A DNA stretch of 10,688 bases from a bacterium (GCA_002710785.1 PAMC01000012.1:68409-79096), one strand, 5' to 3'; positions 1 through 7,466 are shown, counted from the stretch's first letter. Notes: generated by a model from the letters alone, not told the origin. Translations and numbers: made by a program.

Positions 1-812
1 TAAACCAAATCTGTAGTGTATCTACACTTGGGGAATGAGCTACAGCCCATAAACTCACCTTTAGGACCTTTTCGCTTAACTAGTTTATTGCCACATCTTG
101 GGCAAATACTTTTTTCTTCGTCTGTATTTTGTACTGATATGGTATCCAAGTCATCTTCAAGCATCATTTCTAACTGGTTTCCATCAATCAACTTCATCTC
201 TTTACCTTCAGCAAAAGAAACCGCATCTTTTGTAAACCTGCCTGTAGTAATAACAAAACCACCTTGTGCGTTTTCAGCCGTCATCACACCATACAGCTCT
301 CTGACTATCTGTACTGAAACTTTCCAAGATTTGTAGTGTTTACACTGTACTAGGAACAAATTGTTGTCCTTATAGAGTTTAATATCTATACCACCGTCAG
401 CACCCTGTGCATCTATCAAATCAACTCTGTAACCTTGTCGCTTGTAGTATTCAGAGACTAAAAACTCAAAGTCCTTCCAACTTAAATTGCGTAGCGTTTC
501 TTTAGCGCCACGCTTACTTATTGAGCTGAACATCCAAGCACTCTTTCCTCGTTTGAATAGGTTTATTACTCCTCCCAAAACCAATGCTAAAGGAACGAAG
601 TATTTGAAAGCAATCCCAAAAATGATGCCTACTAATAGACCAGATACATCATTGATTGAAAATGAGCTTTCTGGTTCAGTGATACCAAAAGGTACGAAAA
701 TAAATAAGAGTACAGCTACGCCAACTGACAGCCACCAAGGTAAGACAGAGCTTGCTCTGACTAGCTCATCAAAAGTGTTTTCTGCTGAAGATTTTCTGTA
801 ACGACGTGCCAT
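1..812 (-). CDS. Membrane-anchored Mrr-type restriction endonuclease-like protein with topoisomerase zinc finger (reaches window edge)
   Basis: Reading the minus strand from the ATG at 812 gives 270 codons; the last two bases in the window are TA, so the stop probably straddles the edge. Residues about 24-42 and 56-86 are hydrophobic membrane segments. Residues about 108-215 are an Mrr_cat nuclease fold: LSWKDFEFLVSEYYKRQGY, then GADGGIDIKL (Asp143) and VQCKHY (Gln156, Lys158), which is the D...QxK metal-binding core of PD-(D/E)xK enzymes. Residues 237-263 (C237, C240, C257, C263, with the F-x-G-C-S-x-F-P-x-C pattern) are a topoisomerase C-terminal type zinc finger. The family cleaves DNA, often methylated DNA; this membrane-anchored form is widespread and its substrate is unknown. 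It is the last visible gene of the operon, 4 nt after the preceding stop. No Shine-Dalgarno sequence is seen. Domain identity is firm; a true restriction role is uncertain. Confidence 0.88.
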   Translation of the reverse strand, partial: MARRYRKSSAENTFDELVRASSVLPWWLSVGVAVLLFIFVPFGITEPESSFSINDVSGLLVGIIFGIAFKYFVPLALVLGGVINLFKRGKSAWMFSSISKRGAKETLRNLSWKDFEFLVSEYYKRQGYRVDLIDAQGADGGIDIKLYKDNNLFLVQCKHYKSWKVSVQIVRELYGVMTAENAQGGFVITTGRFTKDAVSFAEGKEMKLIDGNQLEMMLEDDLDTISVQNTDEEKSICPRCGNKLVKRKGPKGEFMGCSSFPKCRYTTDLV

Positions 813-816
813 AGAA

Positions 817-1191
817 CTAGACTGCGAGAGCAATTAGACCAATTAAACCTAGAGCTAAAATAGGCCAGATAAATGCTGAAATAAAAGCGATTATCATTGC
901 TGGAAACCAGCCAAAAGCTATACCTAAAAACCAACCATAGGTTGCAATGGCATATATCCAACTACCCAAAAACACTAATACGCCAGTTATCCAACACCCG
1001 ACTTTATATACAGTAGATGATGAATTACTAACCATTGTGTCAAATTCCGAACTTTCACCAACGAGGGTTTCTTTTGGTTCAAAGAAATCTCTCACTTTTT
1101 TGTTTGCCCGCGGGAAAAATTTTGAAAATATGTACGGCAAAAAAGGAAGAATAATGAAACCAGCTATTGATAATGCTATTCCAGTGGTCAT
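817..1191 (-). CDS. Small multi-pass membrane protein, unknown function
   Basis: This encodes 124 residues that I do not recognise as a named family. Hydrophobic stretches at about 5-27, 62-85 and 87-123 (the last long enough for two passes) give three or four membrane helices. A charged loop at about 28-58 (RANKKVRDFFEPKETLVGES) lies between the first two. The C terminus is almost entirely hydrophobic. It starts 12 nt after the stop of the Cys-repeat gene and ends 4 nt before the Mrr-like gene, so it is almost surely translated from the same message. The location suggests a membrane partner for its neighbours, but nothing in the sequence shows a catalytic role. A plus-strand frame over the same bases is an antisense shadow. 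Confidence 0.7.
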   Translation of the reverse strand: MTTGIALSIAGFIILPFLPYIFSKFFPRANKKVRDFFEPKETLVGESSEFDTMVSNSSSTVYKVGCWITGVLVFLGSWIYAIATYGWFLGIAFGWFPAMIIAFISAFIWPILALGLIGLIALAV

Positions 1192-1203
1192 ATAAATCTA
1201 TAA

Positions 1204-2427
1204 TTAAAACAAACTCTTAAAAAAGCTTATCAATTTACTAATCAGACCTTCCTTGAAGCGAGGTACTTCTGTTGGCTCGTTGTCTTCTTGGGGCGAGGTT
1301 AATTCCTCTGAAGTTTGTTGCTCAATAGTCTCTTCTTCCTCTGTATTGTTCACATCATTCACAACATCCTCAACGTCATCGCTTATTGTCTCTGGCTCAC
1401 TATAAGTTTCTGTAACAGGGCTCGGTTCAGGAATGTAGGTCGGGGCTGGTGTAGGCACATATTCCTGCACAGGTGGCGTGTAGGTGTATGTTTCTACCTC
1501 TTCAGGGAAACTATCGTCAGAGGTCCATTCTACGCTCATTATGGAGCAATTTTGGTCGTGGTTAGGTAAAACCAAAGTATCAAACATATCAACTGAAAAA
1601 TCAGTTCCCATATTGATTACCAAACTTAACCCTTCATATGTCTCAATGGCATAATCCCAACAACCGATACCATACTCAATGATGTAATTCTGGTAGTCGT
1701 GTTGGCTTTGGACCAGCAATTCGTCGCCATCATCACTTATGTCGAGGAGTGTGAAATAGGCACTGTTGTGCTTCTTAACGCACTGTAAATCGTCATCAAA
1801 AGTGTACCCATCGTCACATTCACATTTGTTCGATAAGCTATTGTACGAAGCATAAATACCGTGGTCATTGCTACATACCGTATCTCCGTAAGTACATTTT
1901 CCGTTATCTATAATGTATCCAGCCGAACATTGACATTGGTCACCAAAGGTAGCTCTTGAATGGATGCCTAGTTGGTCCTTACACGCTTGGTCGTCTGTTA
2001 TGCATTGTCCATTGTCTCCCCAAACATACCCATAACTACACTCACAAGACCCCGATAAGTCATCGTACTCTGAACCGTATCCATATTTATCGTGACAAAC
2101 ACTGTCACCATCAACACATTGCTCGTCACCAAACATATTAGTTCCAAATACGTAGCCGTATCGACATTCACATCCTCCTGTGTAGTTTGACTTCGCATTG
2201 TAGCCATATTGGTCCTTACACGCTTGGTCTTCACTCACACAATAGGGGTCTCCAAGAAAGTTAGTCCCCATAACATAACCAGCCATACACTTACAGTAGC
2301 TACCACTTTCATATGCCATCCCGTATTCACTACAGGAGCCATATTGAGCATCTGTTATTGATGGCATAACAAAGAAAGCCGTCGCTATTGGAATGATTAT
2401 TGTAAGAGTGATTAGAAGACGTTTCAT
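1204..2427 (-). CDS. Secreted protein with five Cys-rich EGF-like repeats and an acidic Pro/Thr/Glu linker
   Basis: The product is 407 residues long. Residues 1-27 form a signal peptide (MKRLL, a hydrophobic core, then ITDAQ), so the protein is exported or tethered by its helix. Residues 32-216 hold five tandem repeats, each C-x(12-16)-C-x-C-x(10-15)-C, with first cysteines at 32, 70, 111, 149 and 185 and about 36-41 residues per repeat. Each carries a CxC followed by a GY(V/I/T) core, reminiscent of EGF-like modules; all 20 cysteines are present, which suggests two disulfides per repeat. Residues about 220-305 form a second, beta-rich domain with two more cysteines (GCWDY and QNCSI). Residues about 310-388 are a Pro/Thr/Glu-rich, very acidic linker, and the last 18 residues (from RFKEG) are basic and amphipathic. 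It starts 3 nt after the protease-cohesin gene. A surface stalk or adhesin is the natural guess; I cannot name a family. Confidence 0.8.
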   Translation of the reverse strand: MKRLLITLTIIIPIATAFFVMPSITDAQYGSCSEYGMAYESGSYCKCMAGYVMGTNFLGDPYCVSEDQACKDQYGYNAKSNYTGGCECRYGYVFGTNMFGDEQCVDGDSVCHDKYGYGSEYDDLSGSCECSYGYVWGDNGQCITDDQACKDQLGIHSRATFGDQCQCSAGYIIDNGKCTYGDTVCSNDHGIYASYNSLSNKCECDDGYTFDDDLQCVKKHNSAYFTLLDISDDGDELLVQSQHDYQNYIIEYGIGCWDYAIETYEGLSLVINMGTDFSVDMFDTLVLPNHDQNCSIMSVEWTSDDSFPEEVETYTYTPPVQEYVPTPAPTYIPEPSPVTETYSEPETISDDVEDVVNDVNNTEEEETIEQQTSEELTSPQEDNEPTEVPRFKEGLISKLISFFKSLF

Positions 2428-2430
2428 AGT

Positions 2431-4239
2431 TTATGGTGCTAAATATGTTCCTGTGGTCTGAAGTTGAACTTCAGTAGCTAAACCATCACTTGCTAGCACA
2501 TACGCATTGCTAAAAGTGATGTTTGATTGAGACTGGCTCATCTTCTTAAAAGTCACACTAAATATATTTGAGTTTGTGCCTAGATATGGGGTTGGAGTAC
2601 CACCGCCGAATGACACTACTCCTGTTGAATTGTCGTATGTTGGATACTGGTTCCAAAGACTGAATAGTGAACTTGAGTAACTCAAATCGGTAACATTGAC
2701 TACGCTTGGGTCAAAGTTGATTACACCTTCTGATGCGTTCACATACTCTATAGGCGAGTCTAACTTCACATACAGAGTAAAGGTGTCGTTTGAGCCAAGG
2801 TTGATTGTTGAAGGTGATAAATAAAGTCTCGCAGTATTGCTAACAGGCGGTATTGTATTTGATTGTGTGACAGAGGTTGTTACTTGAGGAGAGCTTTCAA
2901 AAATAGACTGATGTATATATCCACTGATTAGGGACCCATAGTCATCTCGTGCTTGCACCTTATACCAAGAACCAGACTGCCCAATAAGTTCTACACTTGC
3001 ACCTTCAGCATAGTATCTAATCACTTCACAATCAGTAGACGCACAACTACGCAAAGCCCCAGGGACCTCCAAGACGATTGTCTTTGTTGGTACAGTATCA
3101 GCTCTACCATCATCTACATTTTCAGAAACAAGATTAGGGGTTTCTACAATGCCGTTCTTTTCATAGTATTCCTGCAAATCATCCTCTATAGCCAGGTCAA
3201 AATCAAAGACAAACTCTGCGTCAATAATTTCACCAAACAACTCCTGATTTATGTCTTCATCATCGTAATATACTGCCGTTGGGACACCTACATAACAGCC
3301 ACTACTGTCTACTGCCAAACCACCAGAATTACCGCTAACAATCTTTGCTGAAGTAACGATGTATCCATCTTGGGAATACAGACTACTCACCAAACCATTT
3401 GTAATAGTAAGTGAGCCACCACTCAATGGTGGGTATCCTAAAATACGTAATTCATCACCAAGTTGTGTGGCTGTAGCAAGACATTCATCAGTGTGCTCAA
3501 AGTAAGGGAAACCACCATCAAGCAATTTGTCATAATATCCGTACAGGTTTCCTTCCTCGTCATAAATTGGTTCCTCAATTGCAAGATAAGCAAGGTCGTG
3601 ACCAGTTTCATCTGCTTTGTCTGTGATAATTGTAGTCCAGTATGCTTCACGTATCAGACCAGATTTAGGGTCAGGGAAACCAACCATACAAGCATCTTCA
3701 GGCAGTCCTTCTACGACGTGATAGTTCGTGAGTACGTATCCAGCAGGGTCGACGTTAGTTCCTGAACCGTAATAAATATAGTCATCGTCTTCACAAACAA
3801 TTTTGACTACAGAAGCAAAAGTTCTGTTTTCATCTGTTACAGGTGTCTGCTCAACGTCTAGGTATTGAACGTGAGAGAACCACTCTTCTGCGTCAATATC
3901 TGCTTCAAACAAACTCATATCATCGAAGTATCCCACTGGTTCCATAAGGGGACCTAATTCATTCAAGGCTGTAACGTATTCCTCCTCGTCTGAACTATAG
4001 CTATCTGATGAGGTGTCGTATGAACCATTGTTGAGTAACATATAGCCCACAAAACTAATCATTCCTACTGCAAAAACTGCAAGAAGATATTTCGCTACTG
4101 GGAATGGTGTCGAAGAAGAAGTTGGTGTTGGTGGCGTATGAGTTTCAGGTGGGACCTGTTTCATTGATACGGTTTCGCCACAGTGTATACAAAACTTATC
4201 TCCTTCATTTAATTTTTCTCCGCATTTTTCACAAAACAT
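2431..4239 (-). CDS. Zinc ribbon, membrane helix, trypsin-like serine protease, SH3 and cohesin-like domain protein
   Basis: I start this at 4239 so that the protein begins MFCEKCG like its neighbours; an in-frame ATG at 4251 would add four residues and overlap the previous gene. In the 602-residue form, C3, C6, C17 and C20 make a zinc ribbon. Residues about 49-70 are a membrane helix, so the rest lies outside the membrane. Residues about 140-345 are a trypsin-like (HtrA-type) fold with a complete triad: His174 in LTNYHVV, Asp215 in GHDLAYL, Ser305 in SGNSGGLA. Residues about 388-447 resemble a bacterial SH3 domain (VPGALRSCAS...GSWYKV...GYIHQS). Residues about 470-600 resemble a cohesin domain (LYLSPSTINLGSNDTFTLYV...VINFDPSVVNV...FSVTFKK). 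It should cleave proteins at the cell surface, with the SH3 and cohesin parts binding wall or partner. No PDZ domain is seen. The protease call is firm; the cohesin call is a pattern match from memory. Confidence 0.88.
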   Translation of the reverse strand: MFCEKCGEKLNEGDKFCIHCGETVSMKQVPPETHTPPTPTSSSTPFPVAKYLLAVFAVGMISFVGYMLLNNGSYDTSSDSYSSDEEEYVTALNELGPLMEPVGYFDDMSLFEADIDAEEWFSHVQYLDVEQTPVTDENRTFASVVKIVCEDDDYIYYGSGTNVDPAGYVLTNYHVVEGLPEDACMVGFPDPKSGLIREAYWTTIITDKADETGHDLAYLAIEEPIYDEEGNLYGYYDKLLDGGFPYFEHTDECLATATQLGDELRILGYPPLSGGSLTITNGLVSSLYSQDGYIVTSAKIVSGNSGGLAVDSSGCYVGVPTAVYYDDEDINQELFGEIIDAEFVFDFDLAIEDDLQEYYEKNGIVETPNLVSENVDDGRADTVPTKTIVLEVPGALRSCASTDCEVIRYYAEGASVELIGQSGSWYKVQARDDYGSLISGYIHQSIFESSPQVTTSVTQSNTIPPVSNTARLYLSPSTINLGSNDTFTLYVKLDSPIEYVNASEGVINFDPSVVNVTDLSYSSSLFSLWNQYPTYDNSTGVVSFGGGTPTPYLGTNSNIFSVTFKKMSQSQSNITFSNAYVLASDGLATEVQLQTTGTYLAP

Positions 4240-4240
4240 A

Positions 4241-4951
4241 CTAATAGGCATTAAATTCTGCTGGGTTTACACTACTGGTTTCAGCCGTACCACCAACTAC
4301 AGGGTTGAGAGTGACTTCAAACCCAGGTGGATAGTAGTAGTACTCATCTTCAGTTGTTATAAAATCAAACGTCTCATCAAAGGCAGAGTAGCTCTGGTTT
4401 TTGTTAAATTGCTTGGTAACAGTATTCCAGTCAGAACCTTGTGCGAACATCAGTTCATAGTAGCCATCAGAAATACCTTCTATGGTGTAATCTCTATTGG
4501 CTCCGATGTAGACAGAATATATAGCAGTGTTGCCCTTAACGAGTTTAGCGACTGCATCGTATCGGGTCCCGTTACTAATCTCTAAAGTGCCTTCGCCAGA
4601 CATATAGTAGCTACCCTCCTTGAGAACAGTTCCGTGTGGTAGAGAGTAGTCAGGTCTTGAAGGCGTTTCTGGTTCTGGATTGATAGTCGTATTTGAGTAA
4701 GTGCTATTGCTAGAGCTTGATGTGCTGTCATCTGATACAATTCCGATGAATATCAACAGGACTACACCAGCAATAATCCACCCCCAAGGATTAAATGGTT
4801 TCTTGGGTTTTTGAATAGGAGTATATGTGGGTGTATGAGTTTCTTGTGTCTGCGTGTGATTGTGAGTTTCTGAACCTTTCAAATTACCTCCGCAGTACTT
4901 ACAGAACTTTGCATCATCATTTAATTCTTTCCCACAAAATTTACAAAACAT
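4241..4951 (-). CDS. Zinc-ribbon membrane protein with beta-rich extracytoplasmic domain
   Basis: The 236-residue product begins with a zinc ribbon (C3, C6, C17, C20 in MFCKFCG...KFCKYCG). A His/Thr/Pro-rich linker (about 28-54) leads to one membrane helix at about 56-73 and a Ser/Asn/Thr-rich spacer. The rest, from LPHGTVLKEGSYY at 104, is a compact, beta-rich domain containing LEISNGTRYDAVAKLV, YIGANRDYTIEGISDGYYELMFAQGSDW and TFDF. I recognise this NGT...DAV...LV...I..G.Y.L.F..G.DW pattern as a recurrent domain in zinc-ribbon or otherwise membrane-anchored bacterial proteins, but cannot name it. By the usual topology the ribbon is cytoplasmic and the beta domain outside. Its stop lies one base before the ATG of the protease gene, and its start is 2 nt after the previous stop, so expression is coupled. 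The function is unknown. Confidence 0.8.
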   Translation of the reverse strand: MFCKFCGKELNDDAKFCKYCGGNLKGSETHNHTQTQETHTPTYTPIQKPKKPFNPWGWIIAGVVLLIFIGIVSDDSTSSSSNSTYSNTTINPEPETPSRPDYSLPHGTVLKEGSYYMSGEGTLEISNGTRYDAVAKLVKGNTAIYSVYIGANRDYTIEGISDGYYELMFAQGSDWNTVTKQFNKNQSYSAFDETFDFITTEDEYYYYPPGFEVTLNPVVGGTAETSSVNPAEFNAY

Positions 4952-4953
4952 AA

Positions 4954-5421
4954 CTATTTACTTGTGCTGGTCCCGCAACCACCACAAAACTTGGCATTCG
5001 TTGCCACCTCCTTACCGCACTCGCTACAAAAACGTAAATCCGAAGATTTAATATTTGTAGTTGGTTCTGGCTCTACGTCGTGAACACGAACTTGCTCTTG
5101 GTTTGTGTCACCATTTAGGGCAAGTACACGTCTTTGGTATTCTTCTTTTGTTATATGTCCATCAACAAGTAACTGATTTACTTCTGCAAGCGGTTTTATT
5201 TCGTCAATTTGTTGTGAATTTAGAGTTAAACCTTGTTGGCAAATAGGACAACTTAAAAAGTACTTATTTTCATAAGGAAATATTGGAATAAAGAATAATG
5301 TAAACCAAACTCTAATTCTGGTTAAAATCCAATATTTAGAATTATTACAATTTGGACACATTTGCTCGAATGTTGGTCCAAAGTTTTTTGTGGTTGTATG
5401 TCCCCAGCCAAAAATAATCAT
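4954..5421 (-). CDS. Zinc_ribbon_15-like protein with SHOCT-like helix and C-terminal zinc ribbon
   Basis: The product is 155 residues. Residues 1-68 match the zinc-ribbon 15 type: MIIFGWGH, CPNC at 22-25, then the typical YWILTRIRVWFTLFFIPIFPYENKY block and CPIC at 58-61. The hydrophobic middle may dip into the membrane. Residues about 78-102 (EVNQLLVDGHITKEEYQRRVLAL) look like a SHOCT motif, a short helix pair usually found at protein ends and thought to bind partners. The C terminus (C132, C135, C146, C149) is a second ribbon of the type that opens the other operon proteins, here moved to the end. Gaps to both neighbours are 1-2 nt. No enzyme motif is visible, and the architecture suggests a scaffold or assembly factor. 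The name rests on recall of the family pattern. Confidence 0.82.
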   Translation of the reverse strand: MIIFGWGHTTTKNFGPTFEQMCPNCNNSKYWILTRIRVWFTLFFIPIFPYENKYFLSCPICQQGLTLNSQQIDEIKPLAEVNQLLVDGHITKEEYQRRVLALNGDTNQEQVRVHDVEPEPTTNIKSSDLRFCSECGKEVATNAKFCGGCGTSTSK

Positions 5422-5422
5422 A

Positions 5423-5773
5423 TTATTGTTTAATTAACCACTTATCCTTATCTTCGCCGTAAGCTATGAAGAAAATTCCTCGCTGGATTATTCCAAAGTA
5501 AACTACAAATGTAATCGGAAAGTACACAAAACTCACGATTGATATAAGCCATCCAAACACGAATATCATTCTATGCCACGCTTTGTCTTGTCTGACTTTT
5601 GGGTACACTAGAGCAAGAAACTTTTGCCACGGTGTTTTTTCGGGTACATAGGTGTAAGTAGGGGTACTTTGAGGAGTTTTTTCTCCAGTGCCTTCAGCAG
5701 GAGCACCACATTGGGTGCAAAACTTTACTCCTTTCTCTATCTTATTTCCACATTCGGTGCAAAACATAAGCAT
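5423..5773 (-). CDS. Short zinc-ribbon membrane protein
   Basis: This encodes 116 residues: MLMFCTECGN with a zinc ribbon at C5, C8, C19 and C22, a Thr/Pro-rich linker (about 25-47), then a segment around WQKFLALVYPKVRQDKAWHRM and one or two membrane helices at about 68-106. It ends in a short charged tail. The ATG at 5773 directly abuts the previous stop (TAA at 5776-5774); an ATG two codons later (5767) would make the protein begin MFC like its siblings, and the sequence does not settle which is used. I see no catalytic motif. It is one of the five proteins that share the opening ribbon, so it probably joins the same membrane assembly, but that is inference from gene order. Confidence 0.75.
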   Translation of the reverse strand: MLMFCTECGNKIEKGVKFCTQCGAPAEGTGEKTPQSTPTYTYVPEKTPWQKFLALVYPKVRQDKAWHRMIFVFGWLISIVSFVYFPITFVVYFGIIQRGIFFIAYGEDKDKWLIKQ

Positions 5774-6376
5774 TTATTTAACAAAGGTACCTGCAACTCT
5801 CTTGGACTTTTTCATATAAGCAATCCAGATAACACTTCCAAAGATAGCTCCAGTCATCGAACCTATCTGCTCATCGAGCGTTGCGTCTAAAATATTTCGC
5901 ATCTCACCGCTTGAGGTGGTTAGTGAAGCAACAAGAGCGTAGTCGATAACTAAATAAGCTATTGAAACTGCCATATACCATACAAAGTACTTTGGAAATT
6001 CACGTTTCATTCCTCGAAAGAGGAAGATGAGATAGATGACAGCAAAGAACAGTGCTGTATCCATAATTAACTCAAACCAAATAGCATTGGCTAACCCAGG
6101 GACCAGACTGTCCAATTCAGACAAAGAACCGTCTGAAACTAGTGAAAAAGTGTCAAATACACCGTAGGCAAGAATAAAAGGAGTAATAAACAAACCGAAG
6201 CCCACAAGATATAGCCACCCGCCAATACTTTCGTATCGCTCGACCTTTGGAGCTGGTTGTTGAACAGGGACTGGTTGCTCGATTACAGTTGCTGTGTCGC
6301 CATTAAAAGAAGCACCACAATGAGCACAAAACTTATCTTTCTCCTCTCTCTTCTGTCCGCATTTTTCACAAAACAT
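5774..6376 (-). CDS. Zinc-ribbon protein with DUF2569-like membrane domain
   Basis: The 200-residue product opens with MFCEKCG...FCAHCG (C3, C6, C17, C20), followed by a Val/Pro/Gln linker (about 30-47). Residues about 50-199 look like a DUF2569 membrane domain: IGGWLYLVGFGLFITPF at the start, helices at about 51-74, 97-121, 129-152 and 172-188, and the closing WIAYMKKSKRVAGTF, which is a hallmark of that family. DUF2569 proteins are polytopic inner-membrane proteins of unknown activity. Fusions to a zinc ribbon are familiar. It lies 2 nt after the pilin-fusion gene and touches the next one, so it is cotranscribed. The domain is fairly sure; the function is open. Confidence 0.83.
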   Translation of the reverse strand: MFCEKCGQKREEKDKFCAHCGASFNGDTATVIEQPVPVQQPAPKVERYESIGGWLYLVGFGLFITPFILAYGVFDTFSLVSDGSLSELDSLVPGLANAIWFELIMDTALFFAVIYLIFLFRGMKREFPKYFVWYMAVSIAYLVIDYALVASLTTSSGEMRNILDATLDEQIGSMTGAIFGSVIWIAYMKKSKRVAGTFVK

Positions 6377-6378
6377 AA

Positions 6379-7356
6379 CTAATTTTTAATAGAAGCTTTT
6401 GGGCAAGTAGACTGTGAAGCGTAAATTCTTTCATCGACCACAATTCCATCGTTCCACTTATCAATACAGTAGTAACCTCCCTCATTTAATGGAGCGGTTA
6501 CTGCAAAACCAGAATTGGTATCGTTACAGATGTCGTATACACCAGATGCTGATGTGTTTTGTCTATCTTCTAACTTGTACTGAAAATCAGCACAAAGACC
6601 CTCGTATGAATTGTTGTCTATGTAATAGAGTTTTGCGTGTGAATAAGCATTAGCTAACGCTTGCTTTGTGGAAGCATCTTGTCCCATATCTCTGGCAGAA
6701 TTTAAGGAAGCCAGTACAACTGATGCAAGGATGCCAATAATAGCTATTACCAAGAAAGCGATAAGCACTATCCCTAGAGGTCCCAGTCCACTGCGTGGTG
6801 CTGAATAAGCTCCTGTCTTGTCACGTAACCCAATAAAGGTTGAGCCACACTTTGGACACTCATAACTATGAGTAACTAAATAGTAGATTAAAGTAATAGG
6901 CCAGAAGAAAAAGAATAATAACCACACCACCACTTGTGCCCAAGTGCTCCTGCCTTTTTTACCTGCACCTACATAATTACAGTTCCCGCATTTAATCGTG
7001 CCGTCGTAGTTTTTTGAGTTTGAATATATTGCATAAATAATCCCTACAGGAATAGCGAGAAAAAGGACCGCAAAAAGAAGTGGCACTAGAACGTTATTGA
7101 AAAAAGAATAAAGTGCCGAAGGGTTATCTGTATCAGCAATAACATTCACAACTCCCCATAGAGCAACCAAGGCAATAAAGCCACCTATTGGTGCTAAAGC
7201 ATAAAATAAAACACTCTTTGGTTTATTTGCTGAAGTGACAGTCGGTGTGGGTTCTGGGGTATTTTCTACTGTACCCATCTGCACACCGCAGTTTTTACAA
7301 AACTTCGCTCCATCACCGTTTTTAGTACCGCATTTTGAGCAAAACATATTTTTCAT
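6379..7356 (-). CDS. Zinc-ribbon, multi-pass membrane protein fused to a type IV pilin-like C-terminal domain
   Basis: This 325-residue protein is the first gene of the operon. It has a zinc ribbon (C6, C9, C20, C23), membrane helices at about 48-74, 88-111 and 138-161, and between the last two a second metal-site half, CGNC (123-126), completed by CPKC (167-170) after the third helix. From about 190 it turns into a pilin-like module: a helix GIVLIAFLVIAIIGILASVV then LASLNSARD, followed by an ectodomain (about 222-325) with C255, C277, C297 and C318. In real prepilins the helix follows a cleavable leader and has Glu at position 5 (GFTLIE). Here it is internal, the Glu is replaced by Ala200, and there is no basic leader of the usual type (SGLGPLG precedes it). 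Cleavage by prepilin peptidase therefore looks unlikely, and the domain is probably displayed permanently from the membrane. An alternative start is the ATG at 7347 (MFC). Confidence 0.85.
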   Translation of the reverse strand: MKNMFCSKCGTKNGDGAKFCKNCGVQMGTVENTPEPTPTVTSANKPKSVLFYALAPIGGFIALVALWGVVNVIADTDNPSALYSFFNNVLVPLLFAVLFLAIPVGIIYAIYSNSKNYDGTIKCGNCNYVGAGKKGRSTWAQVVVWLLFFFFWPITLIYYLVTHSYECPKCGSTFIGLRDKTGAYSAPRSGLGPLGIVLIAFLVIAIIGILASVVLASLNSARDMGQDASTKQALANAYSHAKLYYIDNNSYEGLCADFQYKLEDRQNTSASGVYDICNDTNSGFAVTAPLNEGGYYCIDKWNDGIVVDERIYASQSTCPKASIKN

Positions 7357-7399
7357 TCACATTTACATTCAAGTCAGTCATATTGATAAAATAACCCCA

Positions 7400-7428
7400 T
7401 TTACACCATTTGTCTACGAAAAAATCAA
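7400..7428 (-). promoter_or_regulatory. Candidate promoter for the zinc-ribbon operon
   Basis: On the minus strand TTGATT (7428-7423) is followed after 17 nt by TGTAAA (7405-7400), with TG one base before the -10, as in extended -10 promoters. Each hexamer matches the sigma-70 consensus at four of six positions. Transcription would start near 7393, giving a leader of about 37 nt before the ATG at 7356. It lies just downstream of a terminator-like hairpin, as expected for a fresh start. No Shine-Dalgarno sequence is seen between it and the gene. Confidence 0.4.
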
Positions 7429-7442
7429 GGAAAACTCTGATT

Positions 7443-7466
7443 AAAACCCTTGCAGAAGCGGTTTTT
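7443..7466. terminator. Bidirectional terminator-like hairpin before the operon promoter
   Basis: AAAACC-CTT, loop GCAG, AAG-(C)-GGTTTT forms a 9-bp stem with one bulged base. It is followed by a T run on the plus strand (7462-7466) and has TTTT on the minus strand too. Read on the minus strand it would stop transcription coming from the tRNA region before the operon promoter at 7400-7428. The stem is AT-rich outside and modest in strength. Confidence 0.4.

Noticed and set aside
1204..2427. Dockerin partner for the cohesin-like domain in the Cys-repeat protein
   Set aside because: Some Asp/Gly-rich pieces occur, but the paired DxNxDG calcium loops of dockerins are absent.
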